Shown in pieces: positions 19,239 through 28,657 of a stretch of DNA of 55,877 nucleotides. The translations under genes were made by a program, and so were the position numbers. A model generated the notes under the pieces. It saw only the letters and a program-made list of their open reading frames with translations. It was not told the origin of the DNA and did not search any database. The stretch comes from Comamonadaceae bacterium (GTDB lineage: Bacteria; Pseudomonadota; Gammaproteobacteria; Burkholderiales; Burkholderiaceae_C), in contig CANKRG010000006.1 of NCBI GenBank assembly GCA_947485165.1, forward strand, positions 1 to 55,877, written 5' to 3'. Positions within the stretch are counted from its first letter, which is position 1. Every line of letters begins with the position of its first letter.

Positions 19239-19248
19239 CTAATATTAG
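19239..19248. promoter_or_regulatory. Perfect 10-bp palindrome upstream of the antitoxin gene
   Basis: CTAATATTAG lies 27 bp before the antitoxin ATG. Toxin-antitoxin operons are commonly autorepressed at such palindromes, so this is a candidate operator. Confidence 0.4.
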
Positions 19249-19275
19249 TATCAATAAACAGTCTAGAGGCAAAAA

Positions 19276-19524
19276 ATGTCAAATTTGATATTGACCGAAA
19301 CAACAGCCAGTGTGTCTGAGCTGAAAAAGAACCCTATGGGTACAGTAGCTATGGGTGAGGGGTTTCCGATTGCTATTTTGAACCGCAATGCGCCGGCTTT
19401 TTACTGCGTGCCAGCTAAGGCCTACGAAGCCTTGATGGACAGGCTGGAAGATTTGGAGCTGAACGCGCTGGCAGATTCGCGGATGGGGCAGCCAATCGTC
19501 AAGGTTAGTCTTGCAGAACTGTGA
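19276..19524 (+). CDS. Type II antitoxin, StbD/Phd-YefM-like
   Basis: 82 residues. The N-terminal half (ILTETTASVSELKKNPMGTV) matches the DNA-binding fold of StbD-type antitoxins. The middle reads AILNRNAPAFYCVPAKAYEALMD, very typical of the family. The C-terminal part would bind the toxin. It overlaps the toxin ORF by 14 bases, as usual for such pairs, and a palindrome upstream may be the autoregulatory operator. Confidence 0.88.
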   Translation: MSNLILTETTASVSELKKNPMGTVAMGEGFPIAILNRNAPAFYCVPAKAYEALMDRLEDLELNALADSRMGQPIVKVSLAEL

Positions 19525-19807
19525 ACCTAGCTTTGAACTGGGATTTTTGGAGGAGGCGCTCAAAGAGTGGCGCAAACTTGACAATACCATCAGCAAGCAA
19601 TTCAAAGAAAAACTGGCAGAACGACTGGCCCAGCCGCATGTGCCAGCCGCTAGGCTGAGTGGGCATAAAAATCGCTACAAAATCAAGCTGCGAAGTGCGG
19701 GTTACCGACTGGTGTACGAGGTGAAGAATAGTGAGTTGATTGTTCTGGTGGTCGCTGTCGGTAGGCGGGATCGTAACGCGGTCTACAAAGCTGCAGCGCT
19801 GCGATGA
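19511..19807 (+). CDS. Type II toxin, RelE/StbE family
   Basis: 98 residues, probable ribosome-dependent mRNA endonuclease. Shows [20 protein letters not shown], then [23 protein letters not shown] and [13 protein letters not shown], the core RelE-fold motifs with the conserved basic residues. The start is taken as TTG 19511 within the antitoxin gene. The last codons overlap the proA start at 19804. The pair sits between two housekeeping genes, holA and proA, that otherwise neighbour each other in related genomes. Confidence 0.88.
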   Translation: MQNCEPSFELGFLEEALKEWRKLDNTISKQFKEKLAERLAQPHVPAARLSGHKNRYKIKLRSAGYRLVYEVKNSELIVLVVAVGRRDRNAVYKAAALR

Positions 19808-21141
19808 AAATCAACGAAAATAGCTGCATGAACGCCCAAACCCACACATCTAGCACGACCAACGTCGCCGAGCTGCTGCAAACTCTTGGAAAACAGGCAA
19901 AAATGGCATCAGCCGGCGTATCTGTTGCCTCAACTGCTATTAAAAATACAGCATTGTTGCGCTTGGCTGCCTTACTTCGCGCCAATGTGGCGGCTTTGCA
20001 GGCGGACAATGCCAAAGACATTGCCCGCGCCATCCAAGCGGGTTTGTCTGAGCCCATGGTTGATCGCTTGAAATTAACCCCTAAAGTGCTGGAAACCTGC
20101 GCCCAGGGCTGCGAGCAGCTGGCAGCCATGCCTGACATCATTGGTGACATCATCGGCATGAAGCAGCAGCCCAGCGGCATTCGCGTGGGGCAAATGCGGG
20201 TGCCGATTGGCGTGTTTGGCATGATTTACGAATCTCGCCCGAACGTGACGATTGAAGCCGCTTCCTTGGCGATCAAAAGCGGCAACGCCTGCATTTTGCG
20301 CGGCGGCTCAGAGGCGATTGAGTCTAACCAAGCTTTGGCGGTTTTGGTGCAGCAAGCACTGGTCGAAAGCGGTTTGCCACAGCACACGGTGCAATTAGTA
20401 CCCACAACGGACCGCGAAGCGGTCAGCGCTTTGATCACCATGTCCGAATACGTCGATGTCATCATCCCGCGCGGCGGCAAGGGGCTGATTGAGCGCGTTT
20501 CACGCGAAGCCAAAGTGCCGGTCATCAAGCATTTAGACGGCAATTGCCACGTCTACGTGGACGATCCGTGCGACATCGCCATGGCGGTGACGGTGGCCGA
20601 CAATGCCAAAACCAGCAAATACAGCCCCTGCAACGCCGCTGAAGGCTTGCTGGTTGCCCAAGGCGCTGCCGCAGAGTTTTTACCCAAAATTGCCGCCATT
20701 TATGCTGCAAAAGGTGTTGAAATGAGGTGTGATGAGGCTGCAGCCGGCGTATTATTTGCTAATGACGCTATTAAAAAAGTAGCAAAAATAACTTTGGCCA
20801 AAGAGCAGGATTGGTACGAGGAATACCTGGCGCCCATTGTCAGCATCAAAGTGGTGGCAGGGCTGGATGAAGCGATTGCCCACATCAACAAGTACAGCAG
20901 CCACCACACCGATGCCATCATGACGACCAACCACATGCACGCCCAGCGTTTCTTGCGCGAGGTCGATTCCGCCAGTGTGATGGTCAACACCAGCACCCGC
21001 TTTGCGGATGGGTTTGAGTACGGTTTGGGGGCTGAAATCGGTATCAGCACCGACAAATTCCATGCCCGTGGCCCGGTGGGGATTGAAGGTTTGACGTCGC
21101 TGAAATACGTGGTTTTGGGTAATGGGGAAGTAAGGACTTGA
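19804..21141 (+). CDS. proA: Gamma-glutamyl phosphate reductase
   Basis: Second step of proline synthesis, making glutamate semialdehyde with NADPH. 445 residues from ATG 19804 (ATG 19831 is equally possible). Shows [42 protein letters not shown] and the C-terminal [20 protein letters not shown]. Two AT-rich elements lie inside the gene. The first, over residues about 36-50, aligns without gap to E. coli ProA (KQASYKLAQLSSREKN region). The second, at about residue 315, is in a variable segment. The start overlaps the toxin stop (ATGA). Confidence 0.96.
   Translation: MKINENSCMNAQTHTSSTTNVAELLQTLGKQAKMASAGVSVASTAIKNTALLRLAALLRANVAALQADNAKDIARAIQAGLSEPMVDRLKLTPKVLETCAQGCEQLAAMPDIIGDIIGMKQQPSGIRVGQMRVPIGVFGMIYESRPNVTIEAASLAIKSGNACILRGGSEAIESNQALAVLVQQALVESGLPQHTVQLVPTTDREAVSALITMSEYVDVIIPRGGKGLIERVSREAKVPVIKHLDGNCHVYVDDPCDIAMAVTVADNAKTSKYSPCNAAEGLLVAQGAAAEFLPKIAAIYAAKGVEMRCDEAAAGVLFANDAIKKVAKITLAKEQDWYEEYLAPIVSIKVVAGLDEAIAHINKYSSHHTDAIMTTNHMHAQRFLREVDSASVMVNTSTRFADGFEYGLGAEIGISTDKFHARGPVGIEGLTSLKYVVLGNGEVRT
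19911..19953 (-). repeat. AT-rich interspersed element, copy 4 (inside proA, N-terminal)
   Basis: Reverse orientation: AGCCGGCGTATCTGTTGCC, CTCA, then GCTATTAAAAATACAGCA, one of the closest matches to the family. Protein reads Ala-Gly-Val ... Ala-Ile-Lys. Confidence 0.88.
20742..20783 (-). repeat. AT-rich interspersed element, copy 5 (inside proA, C-terminal half)
   Basis: Reverse orientation: AGCCGGCGTATTATTTGC followed by GCTATTAAAAAAGTAGCA. Same reading frame as copy 4 (Ala-Gly-Val ... Ala-Ile-Lys). Confidence 0.85.
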
Positions 21142-22214
21142 TGGCAATGAACACAGGGCACTCTGGGCAGATATTTAAACCACAAGTTTCCGCAAATTTT
21201 TGGCCCTCATCGGGCTATGAACTGTTGGATGTGGACGCAAATGGCCATTTGTTGGTGACAGACGCTTATCTGCGGCATTTGCTGTCGCGACCCGAAATTG
21301 CGCCGATTGCCGAATCTTGCGCGAATGAAGTTGCGCTACACCACGCCTTAGAGCAACAGCCACGGCGCGTGGTGGCCGATGCCGAATTGGCAGGCGTGGC
21401 GGACAAAGATGCGGCAGACAACTACGCCGTTTGGTTGCGTTTCAGAGACCGATTGCTTGCCAAACCCACCCTAGAAGCCAGCTACTTGGCGCTTTTTCAG
21501 GGCGAGGGTGTGGATGTCGCGCCTATACTGGTGCAGCAGTTGACGCAGATTTTATTGCGACACGTCCTTGCAGCATCGGGTGAAAAAATCAATGCGATGC
21601 AAGTCCGCATGGCTGAATTGTTGTTCAGAACGCAAAAAATATCGATTCTTGAAGATGGCGCAGTGATGGCGGCGGACGATGAAACGGTTGAGCGCCACGC
21701 TTTGTCGGGTGGTTTTGGCAGCATTGGTGAGCTGTTGAAACAAGGCGGTTTGCCGGTTCGCAGTGTGGATCTGGACGTGCTGAGTGCGGATAACCTGGAC
21801 GCCTATTGGCCGCGCAGTGAGTTTTTTGACATGGTGATCAGTCTGAACCACGGGCAAGCCTCGCTAGATGCCTTGTGCCGCGTGCTTGAGCTGTGGATCA
21901 AACATTTTTTGCAAGTGGCCGTGCGGATTCAAACCGACAAAGAAATTGTCGACGAGCATTGGGTCTGGCATGTGGGTTTGGATGCGCAGGCCAACGGTAT
22001 CTTGAACGATTTGTACACCGGCGCTGAGGTGTCGGAAGAGCGGCACCGTCGCTTGATGTGTTTGTTTCGCCTGGAGTTTGTTAATTCTGCTGATATGCTG
22101 GCAGCCGTGGCCGGCAGACCGGTTTACTTGGCAATGGCGATGGACGAGAAAAACCAGCTCAAACTCAAACCGCAAAATCTGCTGTTGAACCTTCCTTTGG
22201 CCCAAAGATCGTAA
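21141..22214 (+). CDS. Conserved betaproteobacterial protein, probably DUF6352
   Basis: 357 residues, no signal peptide or membrane segment. The opening NFWPSSGYELLDVDANGHLLVTDAYLRHLLSRPE-type block and the DLDVLSADNLDAYWPRSEFFDMV block are what I remember of DUF6352 proteins of Burkholderiales; no function is known to me. ATG 21141 overlaps the proA stop by one base (TGATG), so it is probably translated with proA. gshA begins 32 bp downstream. Confidence 0.65.
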   Translation: MAMNTGHSGQIFKPQVSANFWPSSGYELLDVDANGHLLVTDAYLRHLLSRPEIAPIAESCANEVALHHALEQQPRRVVADAELAGVADKDAADNYAVWLRFRDRLLAKPTLEASYLALFQGEGVDVAPILVQQLTQILLRHVLAASGEKINAMQVRMAELLFRTQKISILEDGAVMAADDETVERHALSGGFGSIGELLKQGGLPVRSVDLDVLSADNLDAYWPRSEFFDMVISLNHGQASLDALCRVLELWIKHFLQVAVRIQTDKEIVDEHWVWHVGLDAQANGILNDLYTGAEVSEERHRRLMCLFRLEFVNSADMLAAVAGRPVYLAMAMDEKNQLKLKPQNLLLNLPLAQRS

Positions 22215-22246
22215 TAAATCAGGTCACATATCGAGATCATAAAACC

Positions 22247-23509
22247 ATGGTTCCCCACCTCATCACCGCTCTGAATGGCCCGATCAACGAGCTGGAGCAA
22301 CGAATTTTGGACTCCATGCCCGCTATCGAGCGTTGGTTTCGCTTGGAGTGGATGGAGCACACGCCGCCGTTTTACAGCTCGGTCGATGTGCGCAATGCGG
22401 GCTTCAAGCTCGCGCCGGTTGATACCCATTTGTTCCCAGGTGGCTGGAACAATTTGACGCTAGCCATGCTGCCACTCGCCGTGCAGGCGGCGATGGTGGC
22501 GATTGAAAAAATCTGTCCCGAGGCGAAAAACTTGCTCTTGATTCCAGAAAATCACAGCAACAACGCCAGCAATACGTTTTATTTGAGCAGCATTGCCCAA
22601 TTGCGTCGTATTTTCCATATGGCTGGTTTGCATGTGCGGATTGGGTCGATTGACCCAGACATCAAGCAAAACACCACGGTGGCGCTGCCCAATGGTGAAT
22701 CCATCGTGCTGGAGCCCGTGATTCGCAGTGCCAAGCGCTTAGGGTTGAAAGATTTTGACCCGTGCACGATTTTGCTGAACAACGAACTCACCAAGGGTTT
22801 GCCTGGCATTTTGGAAGAGCTGCATGAGCAGTTTGTGTTGCCGCCTTTGCACGCTTCCGGCTCGATTCGGCGTAAAAGTACACATTACAAAACCTACGAT
22901 GATGTCTGCAAACGCTTCGGCAAGTTGCTGGGCGTTGACCCCTGGTTGATCAACCCCATGTATTTGACCTGCACGGATGCAGATTTGACCGCCTGTGTGG
23001 ATACCTTGCTGGCCAAAATCAAAAAGAAATACAAAGAGTACGGCATCAGCGACAAGCCGTTCGTGGTCGTTAAAAACAACCACAGCAGCTCGTCTGATAA
23101 GCACGCCGGCACAGGCGTGCTGATGCTGCGCCAATCCAGCGAACTGAAAGACCACCATGACATCGCGTCTTTCAAGGGCGAGCTGGTTGTTCAAGAAGGC
23201 GTGCTCACCAAAGAGCGTATGAACGATGCGGTGGCCGAGCCCGTGGTTTACATGATGGACCGCTATGTGGTGGGTGGCTTTTACCGCGTCCATGCGGACA
23301 GGGGTATGGATGAAAACCTGTGCTCACCCGGCTCGCGGTATGTGCCTTTGGCCTTTGCTGAGGGAACGGAGTTACCCAAACCCGGCATCAAACCCGGTGC
23401 CAGTGCGCCCAATCGCTTTTATATGTATGGTGTGATTGGTCGCCTGGCCATGCTGGCGGCCAGCTACGAGCTGGAGGCGACCGATCCGCAAGCTGAAATC
23501 TACGAGTAG
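22247..23509 (+). CDS. gshA: Glutamate-cysteine ligase (proteobacterial GshA, TIGR02049-like)
   Basis: First step of glutathione synthesis. 420 residues. The sequence is unlike E. coli GshA but like the family found in betaproteobacteria: SVDVRNAGFKLAPVDTHLFPGGWNNL near residue 50, LLLIPENHSNNASNTFY, FVVVKNNHSSSSDKHAGTGV and DRYVVGGFYRVHADRGMDENLCSPG. kup and gshB follow. The 239 bp before kup holds no clear gene; it contains a short inverted repeat (GAAACAG/CTGTTTC at 23520-23535). Confidence 0.88.
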   Translation: MVPHLITALNGPINELEQRILDSMPAIERWFRLEWMEHTPPFYSSVDVRNAGFKLAPVDTHLFPGGWNNLTLAMLPLAVQAAMVAIEKICPEAKNLLLIPENHSNNASNTFYLSSIAQLRRIFHMAGLHVRIGSIDPDIKQNTTVALPNGESIVLEPVIRSAKRLGLKDFDPCTILLNNELTKGLPGILEELHEQFVLPPLHASGSIRRKSTHYKTYDDVCKRFGKLLGVDPWLINPMYLTCTDADLTACVDTLLAKIKKKYKEYGISDKPFVVVKNNHSSSSDKHAGTGVLMLRQSSELKDHHDIASFKGELVVQEGVLTKERMNDAVAEPVVYMMDRYVVGGFYRVHADRGMDENLCSPGSRYVPLAFAEGTELPKPGIKPGASAPNRFYMYGVIGRLAMLAASYELEATDPQAEIYE

Positions 23510-23748
23510 TTGTGTTTGTTGAAACAGCCCTGTTTCGCCAAAAAAGTCTGTTTTGTCAAATTGCAGTTGCTGCACCGCAACATAATATACATTTATTGCG
23601 ATCAGAGGATGCTCCTTGCCGCAAATGCGGGTTACAAAAGCGCACAATATCATTCCCTCAACATGGAGTCCCGCAAATCACTCAGGGTGAACACGCTTGA
23701 AAGAACAGCGAAGTTGCTCAGATTGATTTTCTAATCGGTTACGTTTTA

Positions 23749-25617
23749 GTGCAAACAACAAAATCTTCTCTAGCCGCGCTCACGCTCAGCGCCATTGGTG
23801 TGGTCTACGGCGATATCGGTACCAGTGTCCTTTACGCCATGAAAGAGGTCTTTGGCGCCGGCCATGTGCCTTTCACACCAGACAATATCTACGGCATTTT
23901 GTCCATTTTCTTTTGGACGCTGACCGTCATCGTCTCCCTCAAATATGTCGTTTTGGTGCTGCGGGCCGATAACCATGGTGAAGGTGGCTTGGTGGCCATG
24001 TTGGCGCTCGCCTCTCAGGCGGTGAAAGACCAGCCACGGTTACGCAAAGTACTGCTGGTGGTGGGTATTTTTGGCACGTGCTTGTTTTATGGCGACGGCG
24101 TCATCACGCCCGCTATTTCGGTATTGGGTGCGATGGAGGGCTTGGAGGTCATTTCACCCACCTTCAAGCAGTATGTCGTGCCATTGACCTTGGTGATTTT
24201 GTTTTGCTTGTTTTTGGTGCAAAAGAAAGGCACGGCTGGTATAGGTAAGTTTTTTGGCCCTATCACCCTGGTCTGGTTTGCTGTGCTATCGGTGCTTGGC
24301 TTGGTGCACATTTCCCACAACCCTGAAATCTTATGGGCCATCAGCCCGCATTACGCGCTCGGTTTCATGTGGGCCAACCCCGGCATCACCTTCATTATTT
24401 TGGGCGCTGTGGTGTTGTGCGTCACGGGTGCGGAGGCCTTGTACGCAGATCTAGGGCATTTCGGCAAAAAACCGATCCGTTTGGCCTGGTTTAGCGTGGT
24501 CATGCCCGCTTTGGTGCTGAACTATTTTGGCCAAGGCGCACTGTTGCTGAAGAACCCAGCGGCCGTTAAAAACCCGTTTTATTTGATGGCGCCGGATTGG
24601 GCGCTGATTCCTTTGCTGGTGTTGGCCACCTTGGCGGCGGTGATTGCGTCGCAAGCCTTGATCACCGGCGCCTTCAGTGTGACCAAACAGGTGATCCAGC
24701 TCGGCTATCTGCCGCGTCTCAACATCCAGCACACCAGCGTGCGCGAAGCGGGGCAGATCTACATGCCCTTCGTCAACTGGGGCCTGTTTGCCGCCATCGT
24801 GCTGGCGGTGGTGATGTTCAAGAGCTCGGGCAACCTGGCCGCCGCCTACGGCATTGCGGTGACGACGGATATGTTGATCACGACCGTGTTGACCTTTTTT
24901 GTGATTCGTCACGCATGGAAGTACCCGCTGTGGCTGTGTATTGTCGCAACGGGCTTGTTTTTTGTGGTCGACTTTTTGTTCTTTGCTTCCAACCTGCTTA
25001 AGTTATTCGCGGGCGGCTGGTTCCCTTTGGTGATTGGTGGCGCGATATTTACCTTGATGATGACGTGGAAGGATGGTCGGCAGTTGCTGTCCGAAAAGCA
25101 AAAATTGGATGCCATCGATTTGAAAAGCTTTTTGGAGGCGGTTTTCATCACCCCACCCACCCGGGTCGAAGGCAGCGCCGTGTTCCTGACGCCAGAAACG
25201 GGCGTTGTGCCCAACGCCTTGTTGCACAACCTGAAACACAACAAAGTGCTGCATGATCGCAACCTCTTCGTCACTGTGCGCAACCATGAGGTGCCTTGGA
25301 TCGGCATGGCCAAACGCCTGGAGGTGGAACCGCTGGGGAACCACTGCTGGCAGGTCGTGCTCAACTACGGCTTTAAAAATGACATTGATTTGCCCAAGGC
25401 GCTGACCCAAATGAAAGGCCGTGGCTGCGAGCTGGACGCGATGACGACCAGTTACTTCCTGTCGCGTGACACCGTGGTGCCCACGCTGGGTGCTGGCATG
25501 GCCGGCTGGCGTGAGAAACTCTTTGCGCAGATGCACCACAATGCCAGCGGTGCCGCTGACTTCTTGAACTTGCCCAGCAATTCCGTGGTGGAATTGGGCT
25601 CGAAGATCGAGATTTAA
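23749..25617 (+). CDS. kup: Low-affinity potassium transporter Kup
   Basis: Proton-coupled K+ uptake at the inner membrane. 622 residues with the start [34 protein letters not shown]; most family members have SPLY where this one has SVLY. About 12 membrane segments are followed by a cytoplasmic C-terminal domain ([31 protein letters not shown]). The start is GTG 23749 without an obvious ribosome site. It lies between gshA and gshB; glutathione-gated K+ efflux is a known link in proteobacteria, but co-regulation here is an inference. Confidence 0.95.
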   Translation: MQTTKSSLAALTLSAIGVVYGDIGTSVLYAMKEVFGAGHVPFTPDNIYGILSIFFWTLTVIVSLKYVVLVLRADNHGEGGLVAMLALASQAVKDQPRLRKVLLVVGIFGTCLFYGDGVITPAISVLGAMEGLEVISPTFKQYVVPLTLVILFCLFLVQKKGTAGIGKFFGPITLVWFAVLSVLGLVHISHNPEILWAISPHYALGFMWANPGITFIILGAVVLCVTGAEALYADLGHFGKKPIRLAWFSVVMPALVLNYFGQGALLLKNPAAVKNPFYLMAPDWALIPLLVLATLAAVIASQALITGAFSVTKQVIQLGYLPRLNIQHTSVREAGQIYMPFVNWGLFAAIVLAVVMFKSSGNLAAAYGIAVTTDMLITTVLTFFVIRHAWKYPLWLCIVATGLFFVVDFLFFASNLLKLFAGGWFPLVIGGAIFTLMMTWKDGRQLLSEKQKLDAIDLKSFLEAVFITPPTRVEGSAVFLTPETGVVPNALLHNLKHNKVLHDRNLFVTVRNHEVPWIGMAKRLEVEPLGNHCWQVVLNYGFKNDIDLPKALTQMKGRGCELDAMTTSYFLSRDTVVPTLGAGMAGWREKLFAQMHHNASGAADFLNLPSNSVVELGSKIEI

Positions 25618-25666
25618 AATCGAGTTTTAAAGTCGAAATTCAAAGCATTCGCCGTATCATTCAGCT

Positions 25667-26650
25667 ATGCATATCCTCTTCATCGCCGACCCGCTCGCCT
25701 CCTTCAAAATCTACAAGGACACCACCTTCGCCATGATGCGCGAGGCGCAACGGCGCGGCCATACGCTGTCCAGCTGCGAGCCCAAAGACATCATGTGGCA
25801 GCGTGGCGGGGTGGTCACGGCGTTTGTTCGTGACATCACCTTGACCGGTGACAAAGACGTCTGGTACAGCGCCAAGCAGCAGCACCCCGACGAGCGCCCG
25901 CAAGCGCTGAAAGATTTTGACGCCGTCGTCATGCGCAAAGATCCACCGTTTGATTCGGAGTTTTTTTATGCGACCCATTTGCTGGAGCAAGCCGAGCGCG
26001 AAGGTGCCAAGGTCTTCAACAAACCCCGTGCTTTGCGTGATCACCCTGAAAAACTGGCGATTTTGGAATTCCCGCAGTTCATCGGCCCGACGCTGGTGAC
26101 GCGCGATGCGGCGGACATCAAACGCTTCCACGCCGAACACCAGGACATCATCTTGAAACCACTGGACGGCATGGGCGGCGCGGGTATTTTTCGCGTCAAA
26201 GCCGATGGTTTGAACCTGGGCGGCATCATCGAAACACTGAACAAAGACGGTGCTGAGACGGTGATGGTGCAGAAGTTTCTGCCCGCTATTTCAGAAGGCG
26301 ACAAGCGGATTTTGGTCATCGCCGGCAAGCCTGTGCCCTTCAGTTTAGCCCGCATCCCGCAAGGCAACGAAGTCCGCGGCAACCTGGCGGTCGGCGGCAT
26401 CGGCGTGGCGCAGCCGCTGAGTGAGCGCGATGACGAGATTGCCAATGCGCTGGGTCCGATTTTGGCCAGTCGCGGCCTGCTGCTGGTCGGTTTGGACGTG
26501 ATTGGCGACTCGCTGACCGAGATCAACGTCACCAGCCCGACCTGTTTCCAAGAAATTTTTGACCAGACCGATTGTGATGTGGCCGCGTTATTTATCACGG
26601 CTTTGGAGCAAGCTGCTCGGTCATCCTCTATCCCTGTCCGTTCGCCCTGA
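25667..26650 (+). CDS. gshB: Glutathione synthetase, with a repeat-derived C-terminus
   Basis: ATP-grasp ligase adding glycine to gamma-glutamylcysteine. 327 residues: ILFIADPLASFKIYKDTTFAMMREA at the start, KPLDGMGGAGIFRV as the ATP-grasp loop, NLAVGGIGVAQPLSERD and TEINVTSPTCFQEI near the end. The last few codons and the TGA stop (26648-26650) lie in a REP-like repeat that begins at 26638, so the native stop seems to have been replaced and a short tail (PVRSP) added. Confidence 0.95.
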   Translation: MHILFIADPLASFKIYKDTTFAMMREAQRRGHTLSSCEPKDIMWQRGGVVTAFVRDITLTGDKDVWYSAKQQHPDERPQALKDFDAVVMRKDPPFDSEFFYATHLLEQAEREGAKVFNKPRALRDHPEKLAILEFPQFIGPTLVTRDAADIKRFHAEHQDIILKPLDGMGGAGIFRVKADGLNLGGIIETLNKDGAETVMVQKFLPAISEGDKRILVIAGKPVPFSLARIPQGNEVRGNLAVGGIGVAQPLSERDDEIANALGPILASRGLLLVGLDVIGDSLTEINVTSPTCFQEIFDQTDCDVAALFITALEQAARSSSIPVRSP

Positions 26651-26697
26651 GCTTGTCGAAGGGTTGATGAAGACTTCGACAAGCTCAGTCCGAACGG
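26638..26697. repeat. REP-like palindromic repeat, copy 2 (overlaps the gshB stop)
   Basis: CCGTTCGCCCTGAGCTTGTC, GAAGGG, a short loop, then CTTCGACAAGCTCAGTCCGA ending in ACGG. The stop codon of gshB is the TGA within CCCTGAGC. The panE stop lies 23 bp beyond on the other strand, so the hairpin sits between two convergent genes. Confidence 0.92.
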
Positions 26698-26719
26698 GTG
26701 TTGCTGTGTACGCGCTTGT

Positions 26720-27718
26720 TCAATACAAACCATGCACCCGCGCGTGCAGGCGTGCCAGGCCGAACAGGGCGTCGGTGTAGGGTGTCGCCACTTGGGTGAG
26801 CTGCCCCAGCTCTTTCACCGCGCCCACCAAGGCATCCAGTTCCACCGCTTTGCCTGCTTCCACATCTTGCAGCATCGAGGTTTTGAAGCTGCCCAATTTA
26901 CGTGTCACGGCATGGCGGTCTTCGGGCTGCTGGTCGATAGTGATACCCAAACGCAATCCTATTTCTTTGGCTTCTAGCATCACATTGGCGCAAAAACCGC
27001 GCACCAGATCATCGTCCAATACCTGGCTGGAAGTGGCGCCGGTGATGGCGCTGACCGGGTTCATGGTCATGTTGCCCCACAGCTTGAACCAGATGTCGCG
27101 CTGAATTTGCTCGGCAATCGGGGCTTCAAAACCGGCTTTTTCAAACAGCGCTGCCAAGGCTGCGACGCGCGGTGTAACTTGTCCCGTAGGCTGCCCCGAC
27201 GGTTCACCCACAATGATTTTGTTGCCAAACGCGTGGCGAATCACCCCCGGGCTGGCCACCGAGCAGCTGGCATGCACCACACCGCCGATGATGTGGGCTG
27301 AGGGAATGGCGGCGGCAATCTCACCCGTGGCATCGACGCTGCTGAGGGCGTGGTTGGCCAGGCTGCCACCAAAACCCTGCAAAAACCACCATGGCACGCC
27401 GTTCATCGCGGTCAACACCACCGTGTCTTTGCCCAGCAAGGGGGCGATCTGCTGCGCCACCTCGCGCAGCGCCGGCGCTTTGACGGCGATGATGAGCAGG
27501 TCTTGCGCACCCAGCTCGGCCGCGTTGTGGCTGGCTTGCACGGCGTGGGTTTGCTCGGGTTGCCCATTGGATTGCAATCGCAAGCCCTGTGTTTGCAAAG
27601 CCTTCAAAGTCTCGCCACGCGCCAAAAAACTGACCGAGCAACCCGCCCGCGCCAGGCCCGCGCCCAGCCAGCCGCCTATTGAGCCAGCGCCTACGATGCA
27701 TACATTCTTGTAAATCAT
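26720..27718 (-). CDS. panE: 2-dehydropantoate 2-reductase
   Basis: NADPH-dependent ketopantoate reduction in pantothenate synthesis. 332 residues: nucleotide motif CIVGAGSIGGWLGAGLARAG at the start, TAMNGVPWWFLQGFGG, and the catalytic-lysine region DIWFKLWGNMTMNPVSAITG. It converges on gshB across a REP element. Several PanE-like enzymes exist with other substrates, so the exact substrate is less certain than the family. Confidence 0.88.
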   Translation of the reverse strand: MIYKNVCIVGAGSIGGWLGAGLARAGCSVSFLARGETLKALQTQGLRLQSNGQPEQTHAVQASHNAAELGAQDLLIIAVKAPALREVAQQIAPLLGKDTVVLTAMNGVPWWFLQGFGGSLANHALSSVDATGEIAAAIPSAHIIGGVVHASCSVASPGVIRHAFGNKIIVGEPSGQPTGQVTPRVAALAALFEKAGFEAPIAEQIQRDIWFKLWGNMTMNPVSAITGATSSQVLDDDLVRGFCANVMLEAKEIGLRLGITIDQQPEDRHAVTRKLGSFKTSMLQDVEAGKAVELDALVGAVKELGQLTQVATPYTDALFGLARLHARVHGLY

Positions 27719-27762
27719 GGGTTAACTTGGTTTAAATCGAGTTTTGGAGTCTAATTTGGCAT

Positions 27763-27807
27763 TTAGCCGGCGTATTTGTTGCCTATGCTGCTATTGAATT
27801 AATAGTA
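27763..27807 (-). repeat. AT-rich interspersed element, copy 6 (panE-aldolase gap)
   Basis: Reverse orientation: TTAGCCGGCGTATTTGTTGC, then GCTGCTATTGAATTAATAG. Intergenic, upstream of panE and downstream of the aldolase gene. Confidence 0.85.
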
Positions 27808-27817
27808 TTGTGGGCGG

Positions 27818-28573
27818 TCATTGTTGGTGGCTGTCATCCGTCTTGTCCACCAGCCGCCGCATCGCGTCAAACACATCGCGGCCTGCGCCAAATTTGGCGT
27901 CGAACTGCAGCGAGTCGCGGGTGCATTTTTCCGCGACCGATGCCGTGACAGGAATCGCTGCACCCATGCTCAGCGTCGCCAGCTGGATTTCGCAGGCGCG
28001 TTGCAGCGTCCACAGCGTCACAAAGGTTTGCGGCAGGGTCTGCCCCCAGGCCAGCAGGCCGTGGTTGCGCAAAATCACCGCCGGCTTGTTGCCTATGTTT
28101 TTCAGCAAACGCGGTGCTTCGTCGGCATGGATGGTGATGCCTTCAAAGTCATGGTAGGCCACCCTGTCGTGCAGCTGGGCCGAGTAAAAATTGTTTTGCA
28201 GTAAACCCGACGCCGAACACGCCACCGCCACACCCGCCGTGGTGTGGGTGTGCATGATGCAGTGCGCCTCTGGCAAACGGTCGTGAATAGCGGCATGCAC
28301 GGTAAAACCAGCGGGGTTCACCGGATAGGCTGAACCATCCAAAATGGTGCCGTGGATGTCGATTTTGACCAGATTACTCGCGGTGACTTCGCTGTAGTGC
28401 AGACCAAACGGGTTGATGAGAAACTGTTTTTCACCTTCGGCCACCGCATCAGGCAAGCTCAGGGTAATGTGGTTGTAGATCATCTCGGTCCAGCCGAGCA
28501 TGGCGAAAATGCGGTAGCACGAGGCCAGTTCAAGGCGGGCTTGCCATTCGTCAGGGTGCATGGAAGGTTTCAT
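27818..28573 (-). CDS. Class II aldolase/adducin family protein
   Basis: 251 residues from ATG 28573; the frame is open to 28882 but that part opposes radA. Zn-binding His motif IMHTHTTAGVAVACS near residue 90, INPFGLHYSEVTASNLVKID, and RNHGLLAWGQTLPQTF with the third metal His. Catalyses retro-aldol or decarboxylation of a small sugar-phosphate-like or hydroxy-acid substrate in relatives; the substrate here cannot be told. Divergent from radA across 84 bp. Confidence 0.85.
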   Translation of the reverse strand: MKPSMHPDEWQARLELASCYRIFAMLGWTEMIYNHITLSLPDAVAEGEKQFLINPFGLHYSEVTASNLVKIDIHGTILDGSAYPVNPAGFTVHAAIHDRLPEAHCIMHTHTTAGVAVACSASGLLQNNFYSAQLHDRVAYHDFEGITIHADEAPRLLKNIGNKPAVILRNHGLLAWGQTLPQTFVTLWTLQRACEIQLATLSMGAAIPVTASVAEKCTRDSLQFDAKFGAGRDVFDAMRRLVDKTDDSHQQ

Positions 28574-28657
28574 AGATGGTATTAGAGCAAAAAAATTAAA
28601 GTTGTTAAATTTATAAAACTGTTCATTTGTACAGTTAAATGTCTTACTATATGCGCT

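Noticed and set aside
23520-23535. GAAACAG/CTGTTTC inverted repeat before kup as a terminator or riboswitch
   Set aside because: Only two bases separate the arms, no U-run follows, and no known K+-responsive leader of proteobacteria fits.
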